From: Heracleum sosnowskyi
Lineage: Eukaryota > Streptophyta > Magnoliopsida > Apiales > Apiaceae
DNA length: 64,000 nucleotides
NCBI GenBank assembly: GCA_030848705.1
Contig: JAUIZM010000025.1
Location: forward strand, 1 to 64,000
Reading direction: 5' to 3'
The notes beneath the pieces are model-generated. The model was not told where the DNA came from and did not search any database. It saw nothing but the letters and a program-made list of their open reading frames with translations. Of the stretch, positions 37,088 to 48,867 are shown piece after piece (position 1 is the stretch's first letter; each line of letters starts with the position of its first letter). A program made the position numbers and the translations under genes.

Positions 37088-38404
37088 CCAAATGAAGTTT
37101 TCTGTAATTCTATAAACCCATAGGGTCAAACTACGAGAAAATATCCACAAAATGGCCTGCTTCAATTTTTCCCCATTTTCCTTGTATAGCTCCCTTTAGA
37201 GGTAAACGTAATCGGGCGTCCCCTGGTATCTGCTCCGATTCAGGCACGGACAGCTCCAAATGAAGTTTTCTGTAATTCTATAAACCCATAGGGTCAAACT
37301 ACGAGAAAATATCCACAAAATGGCATGCTTCAATTTTTCCCCATTTTCCTTGTACAGCTCCCTTTAGAGGTAAACGTAATCGGGCGTCCCCTGGTATCTG
37401 CTCCGATTCAGGCACGGACAGCTCCAAATGAAGTTTTCTGTAATTCTATAAACCCATAGGGTCAAACTATGAGAAAATATCCACAAAATGGCTTGCTTCA
37501 ATTTTTCCCCATTTTCCTGGTATAGCTCCCTTTAGAGGTAAACGTAATCGGGCGTCCCCTGGTATCTGCTCCGATTCAGGCACGGACAGCTCCAAATGAA
37601 GTTTTCTGTAATTCTATAAACCCATAGGGTCAAACTACGAGAAAATATCTACAAAATGGCCCGTTTCAATTTTTCCCCATTTTCCTTGTATAGCTCCCTT
37701 TAGAGGTAAACGTAATCGGGCGTCCCCTGGTATCTGCTCCGATTCAGGCACGGACAGCTCCAAATGAAGTTTTCTGTAATTCTATAAACCCATAGGGTCA
37801 AACTACGAGAAAATATCCACAAAATGGCCTGCTTCAATTTTTCCCCATTTTCCATGTATAGCTCCCTTTATAGGTAAACGTAATCGGGCGTCCCCTGGTA
37901 TCTGCTCCGATTCAGGCACGGACAGCTCCAAATGAAGTTTTATGTAATTCTATAAACCCATAGGGTCAAACTATGAGAAAATATCCACAAAATGGCCTGA
38001 TTCAATTTTTCCCCATTTTCCTGGTATAGCTCCCTTTAGAGGTAAACGTAATCGGGCGTCCCCTGGTATCTGCTCCGATTCAGGCACGGACAGCTCCAAA
38101 TGAAGTTTTCTGTAATTCTATAAACCCATAGGGTCAAACTACGAGAAAATATCCACAAAATGGCCCGTTTCAATTTTTCCCCATTTTCCTTGTATAGCTC
38201 CCTTTAGAGGTAAACGTAATCGGGCGTCCCCTGGTATCTGCTCCGATTCAGGCACGGACAGCTCCAAATGAAGTTTTCTGTAATTCTATAAACCCATAGG
38301 GTCAAACTACGAGAAAATATCCACAAAATGGCCTGCTTCAATTTTTCCCCATTTTCCTTGTATAGCTCCCTTTAGAGGTAAACGTAATCGGGCGTGCCCT
38401 GGTT
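37088..38404. repeat. 1317-bp HOR, copy e
   Basis: The order is A, B, S, R', P, Q, R, A(-27). One private change, CCTGATTCAA, is seen in Q near 37997. It returns to the eight-monomer length after the 13-monomer unit. Confidence 0.9.
38264..38404. repeat. 141-bp monomer (27-bp deletion) 7
   Basis: The junction is the same. This is the last copy of the tag in the window. Confidence 0.93.
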
Positions 38405-39244
38405 CCAAATGAAGTTTTCTGTAATTCTATAAACCCATAGGGTCAAACTACGAGAAAATATCCACAAAATGGCCTGCTTCAATTTTTCCCCATTTTCCTT
38501 GTATAGCTCCCTTTAGAGGTAAACGTAATCGGGCGTCCCCTGGTATCTGCTCCGATTCAGGCACGGACAGCTCCAAATGAAGTTTTCTGTAATTCTATAA
38601 ACCCATAGGGTCAAACTACGAGAAAATATCCACAAAATGGCATGCTTCAATTTTTCCCCATTTTCCTTGTACAGCTCCCTTTAGAGGTAAACGTAATCGG
38701 GCGTCCCCTGGTATCTGCTCCGATTCAGGCACGGACAGCTCCAAATGAAGTTTTCTGTAATTCTATAAACCCATAGGGTCAAACTATGAGAAAATATCCA
38801 CAAAATGGCTTGCTTCAATTTTTCCCCATTTTCCTGGTATAGCTCCCTTTAGAGGTAAACGTAATCGGGCGTCCCCTGGTATCTGCTCCGATTCAGGCAC
38901 GGACAGCTTCAAATGAAGTTTTCTGCAATTCTATAAACCCATAGGGTCAAACTACGAGAAAATATACACAAAATGGCCCGCTTCAATTTTTCCCCATTTT
39001 CCTTGTATAGCTCCCTTTAGAGGTAAACGTAATCGGGCGTCCCCTGGTATCTGCTCCGATTCAGGCACGGACAGCTTCAAATGAAGTTTTCTGCAATTCT
39101 ATAAACCCATAGGGTCAAACTACGAGAAAATATACACAAAATGGCCCGCTTCAATTTTTCCCCATTTTCCTTGTATAGCTCCCTTTAGAGGTAAACGTAA
39201 TCGGGCGTCCCCTGGTATCTGCTCCGATTCAGGCACGGACACCT

Positions 39245-40084
39245 CCAAATGAAGTTTTCTGTAATTCTATAAACCCATAGGGTCAAACTACGAGAAAATA
39301 TCCACAAAATGGCATGCTTCAATTTTTCCCCATTTTCCTTGTATAGCTCCCTTTAGAGGTAAACGTAATCGGGCGTCCCCTGGTATCTGCTCCGATTCAG
39401 GCACGGACAGCTCCAAATGAAGTTTTCTGTAATTCTATAAACCCATAGGGTCAAACTATGAGAAAATATTCACAAAATGGCCCGCTTCAATTTTTCCCCA
39501 TTTTCCTTGTATAGCTCCCTTTAGAGGTAAACGTAATCGGGTGTCCCTTGGTATCTGCTCCGATTCAGGCACGGACAGCTCCAAATGAAGTTTTCTGTAA
39601 TTCTATAAACCCATAGGGTCAAACTACGAGAAAATATCCACAAAATGGCCTGCTTCAATTTTTCCCCATTTTCCATGTATAGCTCCCTTTATAGGTAAAC
39701 GTAATCGGGCGTCCCCTGGTATCTGCTCCGATTCAGGCACGGACAGCTCCAAATGAAGTTTTCTGCAATTCTATAAACCCCTAGGGTCAAACTACGAGAA
39801 AATATCCACAAAATGGCCCGCTTCAATTTTTCCCCATTTTCCTTGTATAGCTCCCTTTAGAGGTAAACGTAATCGGGCGTCCCCTGGTATCTGCTCCGAT
39901 TCAGGCACGGGCAGCTCCAAATGAAGTTTTCTGTAATTCTATAAACCCATAGGGTCAAACTACGAGAAAATATCCACAAAATGGCCTGCTTCAATTTTTC
40001 CCCATTTTCCTTGTATAGCTCCCTTTAGAGGTAAACGTAATCGGGCGTCCCCTGGTATCTGCTCCGATTCAGGCACGGACACCT
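39245..40084. repeat. E-F-P-H-A five-monomer block 1 (840 bp)
   Basis: E starts after ACACCT. F carries C47T, C58T and T71C and ends GTCCCTTGG. P has CATGTAT and TATAGG. H has CCCCTAGG, and GGGCAGCT follows it. A is plain. This E keeps ACTACG, unlike the next copy. Confidence 0.83.
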
Positions 40085-40924
40085 CCAAATGAAGTTTTCT
40101 GTAATTCTATAAACCCATAGGGTCAAAGTACGAGAAAATATCCACAAAATGGCATGCTTCAATTTTTCCCCATTTTCCTTGTATAGCTCCCTTTAGAGGT
40201 AAACGTAATCGGGCGTCCCCTGGTATCTGCTCCGATTCAGGCACGGACAGCTCCAAATGAAGTTTTCTGTAATTCTATAAACCCATAGGGTCAAACTATG
40301 AGAAAATATTCACAAAATGGCCCGCTTCAATTTTTCCCCATTTTCCTTGTATAGCTCCCTTTAGAGGTAAACGTAATCGGGCGTCCCTTGGTATCTGCTC
40401 CGATTCAGGCACGGACAGCTCCAAATGAAGTTTTCTGTAATTCTATAAACCCATAGGGTCAAACTACGAGAAAATATCCACAAAATGGCCTGCTTCAATT
40501 TTTCCCCATTTTCCATGTATAGCTCCCTTTATAGGTAAACGTAATCGGGCGTCCCCTGGTATCTGCTCCGATTCAGGCACGGACAGCTCCAAATGAAGTT
40601 TTCTGCAATTCTATAAACCCCTAGGGTCAAACTACGAGAAAATATCCACAAAATGGCCCGCTTCAATTTTTCCCCATTTTCCTTGTATAGCTCCCTTTAG
40701 AGGTAAACGTAATCGGGCGTCCCCTGGTATCTGCTCCGATTCAGGCACGGGCAGCTCCAAATGAAGTTTTCTGTAATTCTATAAACCCATAGGGTCAAAC
40801 TACGAGAAAATATCCACAAAATGGCCTGCTTCAATTTTTCCCCATTTTCCTTGTATAGCTCCCTTTAGAGGTAAACGTAATCGGGCGTCCCCTGGTATCT
40901 GCTCCGATTCAGGCACGGACAGCT
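40085..40924. repeat. E-F-P-H-A five-monomer block 2 (840 bp)
   Basis: It has the same order as the block just before, with AGTACG in E and GGCGTCCCTT in F (block 1 has GGTGTCCCTT). Confidence 0.83.
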
Positions 40925-41091
40925 TTAAATGAAGTTTTCTGCAATTCTATAAACCCATAGGGTCAAACTACGAGAAAATATACACAAAATGGCCCGCTTC
41001 AATTTTCCCCATTTTCCTTGTATATCTCCCTTTAGAGGTAAACGTAATCGGGCGTCCCCTGGTATCTACTCCGATTCAGGCACGGACAGCT
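40925..41091. repeat. D* monomer, 167 bp, copy 1
   Basis: It starts TTAAATG after AGC-T, has TGCAAT and TATACACA, loses one T from the run at 79-83 (CAATTTTCCCC), reads GTATATCTCC, and ends ATCTACTCC. These linked marks tag a single lineage. Confidence 0.88.
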
Positions 41092-41595
41092 CCAAATGAA
41101 GTTTTCTGTAATTCTATAAACCCATAGGGTCAAACTACGAGAAAATATCCACAAAATGGCCTGCTTCAATTTTTCCCCATTTTCCATGTATAGCTCCCTT
41201 TATAGGTAAACGTAATCGGGCGTCCCCTGGTATTTGCTCCGATTCAGGCACGGACAGCTCCAAATGAAGTTTTCTGCAATTCTATAAACCCCTAGGGTCA
41301 AACTACGAGAAAATATCCACAAAATGGCCCGCTTCAATTTTTCCCCATTTTCCTTGTATAGCTCCCTTTAGAGGTAAACGTAATCGGGCGTCCCCTGGTA
41401 TCTGCTCCGATTCAGGCACGGACAGCTCCAAATGAAGTTTTCTGTAATTCTATAAACCCATAGGGTCAAACTACGAGAAAATATCCACAAAATGGCCCGT
41501 TTCAATTTTTCCCCATTTTCCTTGTATAGCTCCCTTTAGAGGTAAACGTAATCGGGCGTCCCCTGGTATCTGCTCCGATTCAGGCACGGACAGCT

Positions 41596-41762
41596 CCAAA
41601 TGAAGTTTTCTGTAATTCTATAAACCCATAGGGTCAAACTACGAGAAAATATACACAAAATGGCCCGCTTCAATTTTCCCCATTTTCCTTGTATATCTCC
41701 CTTTAGAGGTAAACGTAATCGGGCGTCCCCTGGTATCTACTCCGATTCAGGCACGGACAGCT
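41596..41762. repeat. D*-like monomer, 167 bp
   Basis: It has the 1-bp T loss, GTATATCTCC and ATCTACTCC of D*, but a plain left end (CCAAATG, TGTAAT). The left arm has therefore been replaced, by conversion or crossover between about positions 18 and 58. Confidence 0.86.
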
Positions 41763-42266
41763 CCAAATGAAGTTTTCTGTAATTCTATAAACCCATAGGG
41801 TCAAACTACGAGAAAATATCCACAAAATGGCCTGCTTCAATTTTTCCCCATTTTCCATGTATAGCTCCCTTTATAGGTAAACGTAATCGGGCGTCCCCTG
41901 GTATTTGCTCCGATTCAGGCACGGACAGCTCCAAATGAAGTTTTCTGCAATTCTATAAACCCCTAGGGTCAAACTACGAGAAAATATCCACAAAATGGCC
42001 CGCTTCAATTTTTCCCCATTTTCCTTGTATAGCTCCCTTTAGAGGTAAACGTAATCGGGCGTCCCCTGGTATCTGCTCCGATTCAGGCACGGACAGCTCC
42101 AAATGAAGTTTTCTGTAATTCTATAAACCCATAGGGTCAAACTACGAGAAAATATCCACAAAATGGCCCGCTTCAATTTTTCCCCATTTTCCTTGTATAG
42201 CTCCCTTTAGAGGTAAACGTAATCGGGCGTCCCCTGGTATCTGCTCCGATTCAGGCACGGACAGCT

Positions 42267-42507
42267 CCAAATGAAGTTTTCTGTAATTCTATAAACCCAT
42301 AGGGTCAAACTACGAGAAAATATCCACAAAATGGCCCGTTTCAATTTTTCCCCATTTTCCTTGTATAGCTCCCTTTAGAGGTAAACGTAATCGGGCGTCC
42401 CTTGGTATCTGTTTCAATTTTTCCCCATTTTCCTTGTATATCTCCCTTTAGAGGTAAACGTAATCGGGCGTCCCCTGGTATCTACTCCGATTCAGGCACG
42501 GACAGCT
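42267..42507. repeat. 241-bp chimeric unit 3
   Basis: It has the same 145/73 junction (TATCTG then TTTCAATTTTT). The left arm ends GTCCCTTGG. The right arm has GTATATCTCC and ATCTACTCC, the marks of D*, so this junction has been joined to a D*-type right arm. Confidence 0.94.
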
Positions 42508-42675
42508 CCAAATGAAGTTTTCTGCAATTCTATAAACCCATAGGGTCAAACTACGAGAAAATATACACAAAATGGCCCGCTTCAATTTTTCCCCATTTTC
42601 CTTGTATAGCTCCCTTTAGAGGTAAACGTAATCGGGCGTCCCCTGGTATCTGCTCCGATTCAGGCACGGACACCT

Positions 42676-43515
42676 CCAAATGAAGTTTTCTGTAATTCTA
42701 TAAACCCATAGGGTCAAACTACGAGAAAATATCCACAAAATGGCATGCTTCAATTTTTCCCCATTTTCCTTGTATAGCTCCCTTTAGAGGTAAACGTAAT
42801 CGGGCGTCCCCTGGTATCTGCTCCGATTCAGGCACGGACAGCTCCAAATGAAGTTTTCTGTAATTCTATAAACCCATAGGGTCAAACTATGAGAAAATAT
42901 TCACAAAATGGCCCGCTTCAATTTTTCCCCATTTTCCTTGTATAGCTCCCTTTAGAGGTAAACGTAATCGGGTGTCCCTTGGTATCTGCTCCGATTCAGG
43001 CACGGACAGCTCCAAATGAAGTTTTCTGTAATTCTATAAACCCATAGGGTCAAACTACGAGAAAATATCCACAAAATGGCCTGCTTCAATTTTTCCCCAT
43101 TTTCCATGTATAGCTCCCTTTATAGGTAAACGTAATCGGGCGTCCCCTGGTATCTGCTCCGATTCAGGCACGGACAGCTCCAAATGAAGTTTTCTGCAAT
43201 TCTATAAACCCCTAGGGTCAAACTACGAGAAAATATCCACAAAATGGCCCGCTTCAATTTTTCCCCATTTTCCTTGTATAGCTCCCTTTAGAGGTAAACG
43301 TAATCGGGCGTCCCCTGGTATCTGCTCCGATTCAGGCACGGGCAGCTCCAAATGAAGTTTTCTGTAATTCTATAAACCCATAGGGTCAAACTACGAGAAA
43401 ATATCCACAAAATGGCCTGCTTCAATTTTTCCCCATTTTCCTTGTATAGCTCCCTTTAGAGGTAAACGTAATCGGGCGTCCCCTGGTATCTGCTCCGATT
43501 CAGGCACGGACACCT
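42676..43515. repeat. E-F-P-H-A five-monomer block 3 (840 bp)
   Basis: It shares ACTACG in E and GGTGTCCCTT in F with block 1, 3431 bp upstream, so blocks 1 and 3 are counterparts. Confidence 0.83.
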
Positions 43516-44355
43516 CCAAATGAAGTTTTCTGTAATTCTATAAACCCATAGGGTCAAAGTACGAGAAAATATCCACAAAATGGCATGCTTCAATTTTTCC
43601 CCATTTTCCTTGTATAGCTCCCTTTAGAGGTAAACGTAATCGGGCGTCCCCTGGTATCTGCTCCGATTCAGGCACGGACAGCTCCAAATGAAGTTTTCTG
43701 TAATTCTATAAACCCATAGGGTCAAACTATGAGAAAATATTCACAAAATGGCCCGCTTCAATTTTTCCCCATTTTCCTTGTATAGCTCCCTTTAGAGGTA
43801 AACGTAATCGGGCGTCCCTTGGTATCTGCTCCGATTCAGGCACGGACAGCTCCAAATGAAGTTTTCTGTAATTCTATAAACCCATAGGGTCAAACTACGA
43901 GAAAATATCCACAAAATGGCCTGCTTCAATTTTTCCCCATTTTCCATGTATAGCTCCCTTTATAGGTAAACGTAATCGGGCGTCCCCTGGTATCTGCTCC
44001 GATTCAGGCACGGACAGCTCCAAATGAAGTTTTCTGCAATTCTATAAACCCCTAGGGTCAAACTACGAGAAAATATCCACAAAATGGCCCGCTTCAATTT
44101 TTCCCCATTTTCCTTGTATAGCTCCCTTTAGAGGTAAACGTAATCGGGCGTCCCCTGGTATCTGCTCCGATTCAGGCACGGGCAGCTCCAAATGAAGTTT
44201 TCTGTAATTCTATAAACCCATAGGGTCAAACTACGAGAAAATATCCACAAAATGGCCTGCTTCAATTTTTCCCCATTTTCCTTGTATAGCTCCCTTTAGA
44301 GGTAAACGTAATCGGGCGTCCCCTGGTATCTGCTCCGATTCAGGCACGGACAGCT
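43516..44355. repeat. E-F-P-H-A five-monomer block 4 (840 bp)
   Basis: It is the counterpart of block 2 at 3431 bp. D* follows it in both places. Confidence 0.83.
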
Positions 44356-44522
44356 TTAAATGAAGTTTTCTGCAATTCTATAAACCCATAGGGTCAAACT
44401 ACGAGAAAATATACACAAAATGGCCCGCTTCAATTTTCCCCATTTTCCTTGTATATCTCCCTTTAGAGGTAAACGTAATCGGGCGTCCCCTGGTATCTAC
44501 TCCGATTCAGGCACGGACAGCT
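44356..44522. repeat. D* monomer, 167 bp, copy 2
   Basis: It carries all D* marks, including GTATATCTCC and ATCTACTCC, 3431 bp after copy 1. Confidence 0.88.
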
Positions 44523-44858
44523 CCAAATGAAGTTTTCTGTAATTCTATAAACCCATAGGGTCAAACTACGAGAAAATATCCACAAAATGGCCTGCTTCAA
44601 TTTTTCCCCATTTTCCATGTATAGCTCCCTTTATAGGTAAACGTAATCGGGCGTCCCCTGGTATTTGCTCCGATTCAGGCACGGACAGCTCCAAATGAAG
44701 TTTTCTGCAATTCTATAAACCCCTAGGGTCAAACTACGAGAAAATATCCACAAAATGGCCCGCTTCAATTTTTCCCCATTTTCCTTGTATAGCTCCCTTT
44801 AGAGGTAAACGTAATCGGGCGTCCCCTGGTATCTGCTCCGATTCAGGCACGGACAGCT

Positions 44859-45099
44859 CCAAATGAAGTTTTCTGTAATTCTATAAACCCATAGGGTCAA
44901 ACTACGAGAAAATATCCACAAAATGGCCCGTTTCAATTTTTCCCCATTTTCCTTGTATAGCTCCCTTTAGAGGTAAACGTAATCGGGCGTCCCTTGGTAT
45001 CTGTTTCAATTTTTCCCCATTTTCCTTGTATAGCTCCCTTTAGAGGTAAACGTAATCGGGCGTCCCCTGGTATCTGCTCCGATTCAGGCACGGACAGCT
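44859..45099. repeat. 241-bp chimeric unit 4
   Basis: It has the same junction. The left arm has GTCCCTTGG and the right arm is plain (AGAGG, AACGTAATC, ATCTGCTCC). It is followed by a P with AATTTTATAAACCAATAGG. Confidence 0.94.
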
Positions 45100-45603
45100 C
45101 CAAATGAAGTTTTCTGTAATTTTATAAACCAATAGGGTCAAACTACGAGAAAATATCCACAAAATGGCCTGCTTCAATTTTTCCCCATTTTCCATGTATA
45201 GCTCCCTTTATAGGTAAACGTAATCGGGCGTCCCCTGGTATCTGCTCCGATTCAGGCACGGACAGCTCCAAATGAAGTTTTCTGCAATTCTATAAACCCC
45301 TAGGGTCAAACTACGAGAAAATATCCACAAAATGGCCCGCTTCAATTTTTCCCCATTTTCCTTGCATAGCTCCCTTTAGAGGTAAACGTAATCGGGCGTC
45401 CCCTGGTATCTGCTCCGATTCAGGCACGGACAGCTCCAAATGAAGTTTTCTGTAATTCTATAAACCCATAGGGTAAAACTACGAGAAAATATCCACAAAA
45501 TGGCCCGCTTCAATTTTTCCCCATTTTCCTTGTATAGCTCCCTTTAGAGGTAAACGTAATCGGGCGTCCCCTGGTATCTGCTCCGATTCAGGCACGGACA
45601 GCT

Positions 45604-46107
45604 CCAAATGAAGTTTTCTGTAATTCTATAAACCCATAGGGTCAAACTACGAGAAAATATCCACAAAATGGCATGCTTCAATTTTTCCCCATTTTCCTTG
45701 TACAGCTCCCTTTAGAGGTAAACGTAATCGGGCGTCCCCTGGTATCTGCTCCGATTCAGGCACGGACAGCTCCAAATGAAGTTTTCTGTAATTCTATAAA
45801 CCCATAGGGTCAAACTATGAGAAAATATCCACAAAATGGCTTGCTTCAATTTTTCCCCATTTTCCTGGTATAGCTCCCTTTAGAGGTAAACGTAATCGGG
45901 CGTCCCCTGGTATCTGCTCCGATTCAGGCACGGACAGCTCCAAATGAAGTTTTCTGTAATTCTATAAACCCATAGGGTCAAACTACGAGAAAATATCTAC
46001 AAAATGGCCCGTTTCAATTTTTCCCCATTTTCCTTGTATAGCTCCCTTTAGAGGTAAACGTAATCGGGCGTCCCCTGGTATCTGCTCCGATTCAGGCACG
46101 GACAGCT
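45604..46107. repeat. Three-monomer piece of Domain V inside Domain VI
   Basis: It consists of B with GTACAG, S with GGCTTGC and CTGGTAT, and R' with C59T, the same three in the same order as in the 1317-bp HOR. The nearest Domain V copy ends near 38900. The flanks (K before, H after) belong to Domain VI. Confidence 0.8.
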
Positions 46108-46779
46108 CCAAATGAAGTTTTCTGCAATTCTATAAACCCCTAGGGTCAAACTACGAGAAAATATCCACAAAATGGCCCGCTTCAATTTTTCCCCATTTTC
46201 CTTGTATAGCTCCCTTTAGAGGTAAACGTAATCGGGCGTCCCTTGGTATCTGCTCCGATTCAGGCACGGACAGCTCCAAATGAAGTTTTCTGTAATTCTA
46301 TAAACCCATAGGGTCAAACTACGAGAAAATATCCACAAAATGGCCTGCTTCAATTTTTCCCCATTTTCCATGTATAGCTCCCTTTATAGGTAAACGTAAT
46401 CGGGCGTCCCCTGGTATCTGCTCCGATTCAGGCACGGACAGCTCCAAATGAAGTTTTCTGCAATTCTATAAACCCCTAGGGTCAAACTACGAGAAAATAT
46501 CCACAAAATGGCCCGCTTCAATTTTTCCCCATTTTCCTTGTATAGCTCCCTTTAGAGGTAAACGTAATCGGGCGTCCCCTGGTATCTGCTCCGATTCAGG
46601 CACGGGCAGCTCCAAATGAAGTTTTCTGTAATTCTATAAACCCATAGGGTCAAACTACGAGAAAATATCCACAAAATGGCCTGCTTCAATTTTTCCCCAT
46701 TTTCCTTGTATAGCTCCCTTTAGAGGTAAACGTAATCGGGCGTCCCCTGGTATCTGCTCCGATTCAGGCACGGACACCT

Positions 46780-47619
46780 CCAAATGAAGTTTTCTGTAAT
46801 TCTATAAACCCATAGGGTCAAAGTACGAGAAAATATCCACAAAATGGCATGCTTCAATTTTTCCCCATTTTCCTTGTATAGCTCCCTTTAGAGGTAAACG
46901 TAATCGGGCGTCCCCTGGTATCTGCTCCGATTCAGGCACGGACAGCTCCAAATGAAGTTTTCTGTAATTCTATAAACCCATAGGGTCAAACTATGAGAAA
47001 ATATTCACAAAATGGCCCGCTTCAATTTTTCCCCATTTTCCTTGTATAGCTCCCTTTAGAGGTAAACGTAATCGGGCGTCCCTTGGTATCTGCTCCGATT
47101 CAGGCACGGACAGCTCCAAATGAAGTTTTCTGTAATTCTATAAACCCATAGGGTCAAACTACGAGAAAATATCCACAAAATGGCCTGCTTCAATTTTTCC
47201 CCATTTTCCATGTATAGCTCCCTTTATAGGTAAACGTAATCGGGCGTCCCCTGGTATCTGCTCCGATTCAGGCACGGACAGCTCCAAATGAAGTTTTCTG
47301 CAATTCTATAAACCCCTAGGGTCAAACTACGAGAAAATATCCACAAAATGGCCCGCTTCAATTTTTCCCCATTTTCCTTGTATAGCTCCCTTTAGAGGTA
47401 AACGTAATCGGGCGTCCACTGGTATCTGCTCCGATTCAGGCACGGGCAGCTCCAAATGAAGTTTTCTGTAATTCTATAAACCCATAGGGTCAAACTACGA
47501 GAAAATATCCACAAAATGGCCTGCTTCAATTTTTCCCCATTTTCCTTGTATAGCTCCCTTTAGAGGTAAACGTAATCGGGCGTCCCCTGGTATCTGCTCC
47601 GATTCAGGCACGGACAGCT
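46780..47619. repeat. E-F-P-H-A five-monomer block 5 (840 bp)
   Basis: It is the counterpart of block 4 at 3264 bp and is also followed by D*-P-H-chimera. A private GTCCACTGG is seen in H near 47420. Confidence 0.83.
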
Positions 47620-47786
47620 TTAAATGAAGTTTTCTGCAATTCTATAAACCCATAGGGTCAAACTACGAGAAAATATACACAAAATGGCCCGCTTCAATTT
47701 TCCCCATTTTCCTTGTATAGCTCCCTTTAGAGGTAAACGTAATCGGGCGTCCCCTGGTATCTACTCCGATTCAGGCACGGACAGCT
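47620..47786. repeat. D* monomer, 167 bp, copy 3
   Basis: It has the D* start, the T loss and ATCTACTCC, but GTATAGCTCC in place of GTATATCTCC. This is either a back-conversion or the state before that substitution. Confidence 0.88.
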
Positions 47787-48122
47787 CCAAATGAAGTTTT
47801 CTGTAATTCTATAAACCCATAGGGTCAAACTACGAGAAAATATCCACAAAATGGCCTGCTTCAATTTTTCCCCATTTTCCATGTATAGCTCCCTTTATAG
47901 GTAAACGTAATCGGGCGTCCCCTGGTATTTGCTCCGATTCAGGCACGGACAGCTCCAAATGAAGTTTTCTGCAATTCTATAAACCCCTAGGGTCAAACTA
48001 CGAGAAAATATCCACAAAATGGCCCGCTTCAATTTTTCCCCATTTTCCTTGTATAGCTCCCTTTAGAGGTAAACGTAATCGGGCGTCCCCTGGTATCTGC
48101 TCCGATTCAGGCACGGACAGCT

Positions 48123-48363
48123 CCAAATGAAGTTTTCTGTAATTCTATAAACCCATAGGGTCAAACTACGAGAAAATATCCACAAAATGGCCCGTTTCAA
48201 TTTTTCCCCATTTTCCTTGTATAGCTCCCTTTAGAGGTAAACGTAATCGGGCGTCCCTTGGTATCTGTTTCAATTTTTCCCCATTTTCCTTGTATAGCTC
48301 CCTTTAGAGGTAAACGTAATCGGGCGTCCCCTGGTATCTGCTCCGATTCAGGCACGGACAGCT
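48123..48363. repeat. 241-bp chimeric unit 5
   Basis: It has the same junction and arms as the unit 3264 bp upstream. It is followed by P with AATTTTATAAACCC and H with CTTGCATAG, both counterparts of 45100 and 45268. Confidence 0.94.
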
Positions 48364-48867
48364 CCAAATGAAGTTTTCTGTAATTTTATAAACCCATAGG
48401 GTCAAACTACGAGAAAATATCCACAAAATGGCCTGCTTCAATTTTTCCCCATTTTCCATGTATAGCTCCCTTTATAGGTAAACGTAATCGGGCGTCCCCT
48501 GGTATCTGCTCCGATTCAGGCACGGACAGCTCCAAATGAAGTTTTCTGCAATTCTATAAACCCCTAGGGTCAAACTACGAGAAAATATCCACAAAATGGC
48601 CCGCTTCAATTTTTCCCCATTTTCCTTGCATAGCTCCCTTTAGAGGTAAACGTAATCGGGCGTCCCCTGGTATCTGCTCCGATTCAGGCACGGACAGCTC
48701 CAAATGAAGTTTTCTGTAATTCTATAAACCCATAGGGTAAAACTACGAGAAAATATCCACAAAATGGCCCGCTTCAATTTTTCCCCATTTTCCTTGTATA
48801 GCTCCCTTTAGAGGTAAACGTAATCGGGCGTCCCCTGGTATCTGCTCCGATTCAGGCACGGACAGCT

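Larger units (their letters stand above)
30167..38908. repeat. Domain V: 1317-bp eight-monomer HOR array
   Basis: The base unit is A-B-S-R'-P-Q-R-A(-27). Its tags are the 27-bp deletion with GCGTGCCC, GTACAG in B and GGCTTGC in S. The 27-bp junctions are spaced 813, 1317, 1317, 1317, 2157 and 1317 bp, that is 5, 8, 8, 8, 13 and 8 monomers minus 27. The domain ends with A-B-S (38405-38908) before D-type monomers resume. Confidence 0.9.
39077..42507. repeat. 3431-bp HOR, copy 1
   Basis: The order is D, E, F, P, H, A, E, F, P, H, A, D*, P, H, R, D*-like, P, H, K, chimeric R. Marks shared with the copy at 42508 at this exact offset are the E with ACTACG (not AGTACG), GGGTGTCCCTT near 39540, and the CTTTAAATG start of D* at 40925. 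It contains an internal repeat of D*-P-H (40925 and 41596). Confidence 0.85.
42508..45099. repeat. 3431-bp HOR, copy 2, shortened
   Basis: The order is D, E, F, P, H, A, E, F, P, H, A, D*, P, H, chimeric R. It matches 39077 onward through H, then goes straight to a chimeric R, skipping the second D*-P-H-K of copy 1. The first D starts CCAAATG (no C1T), whereas copy 1 starts TCAAATG. Confidence 0.82.
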
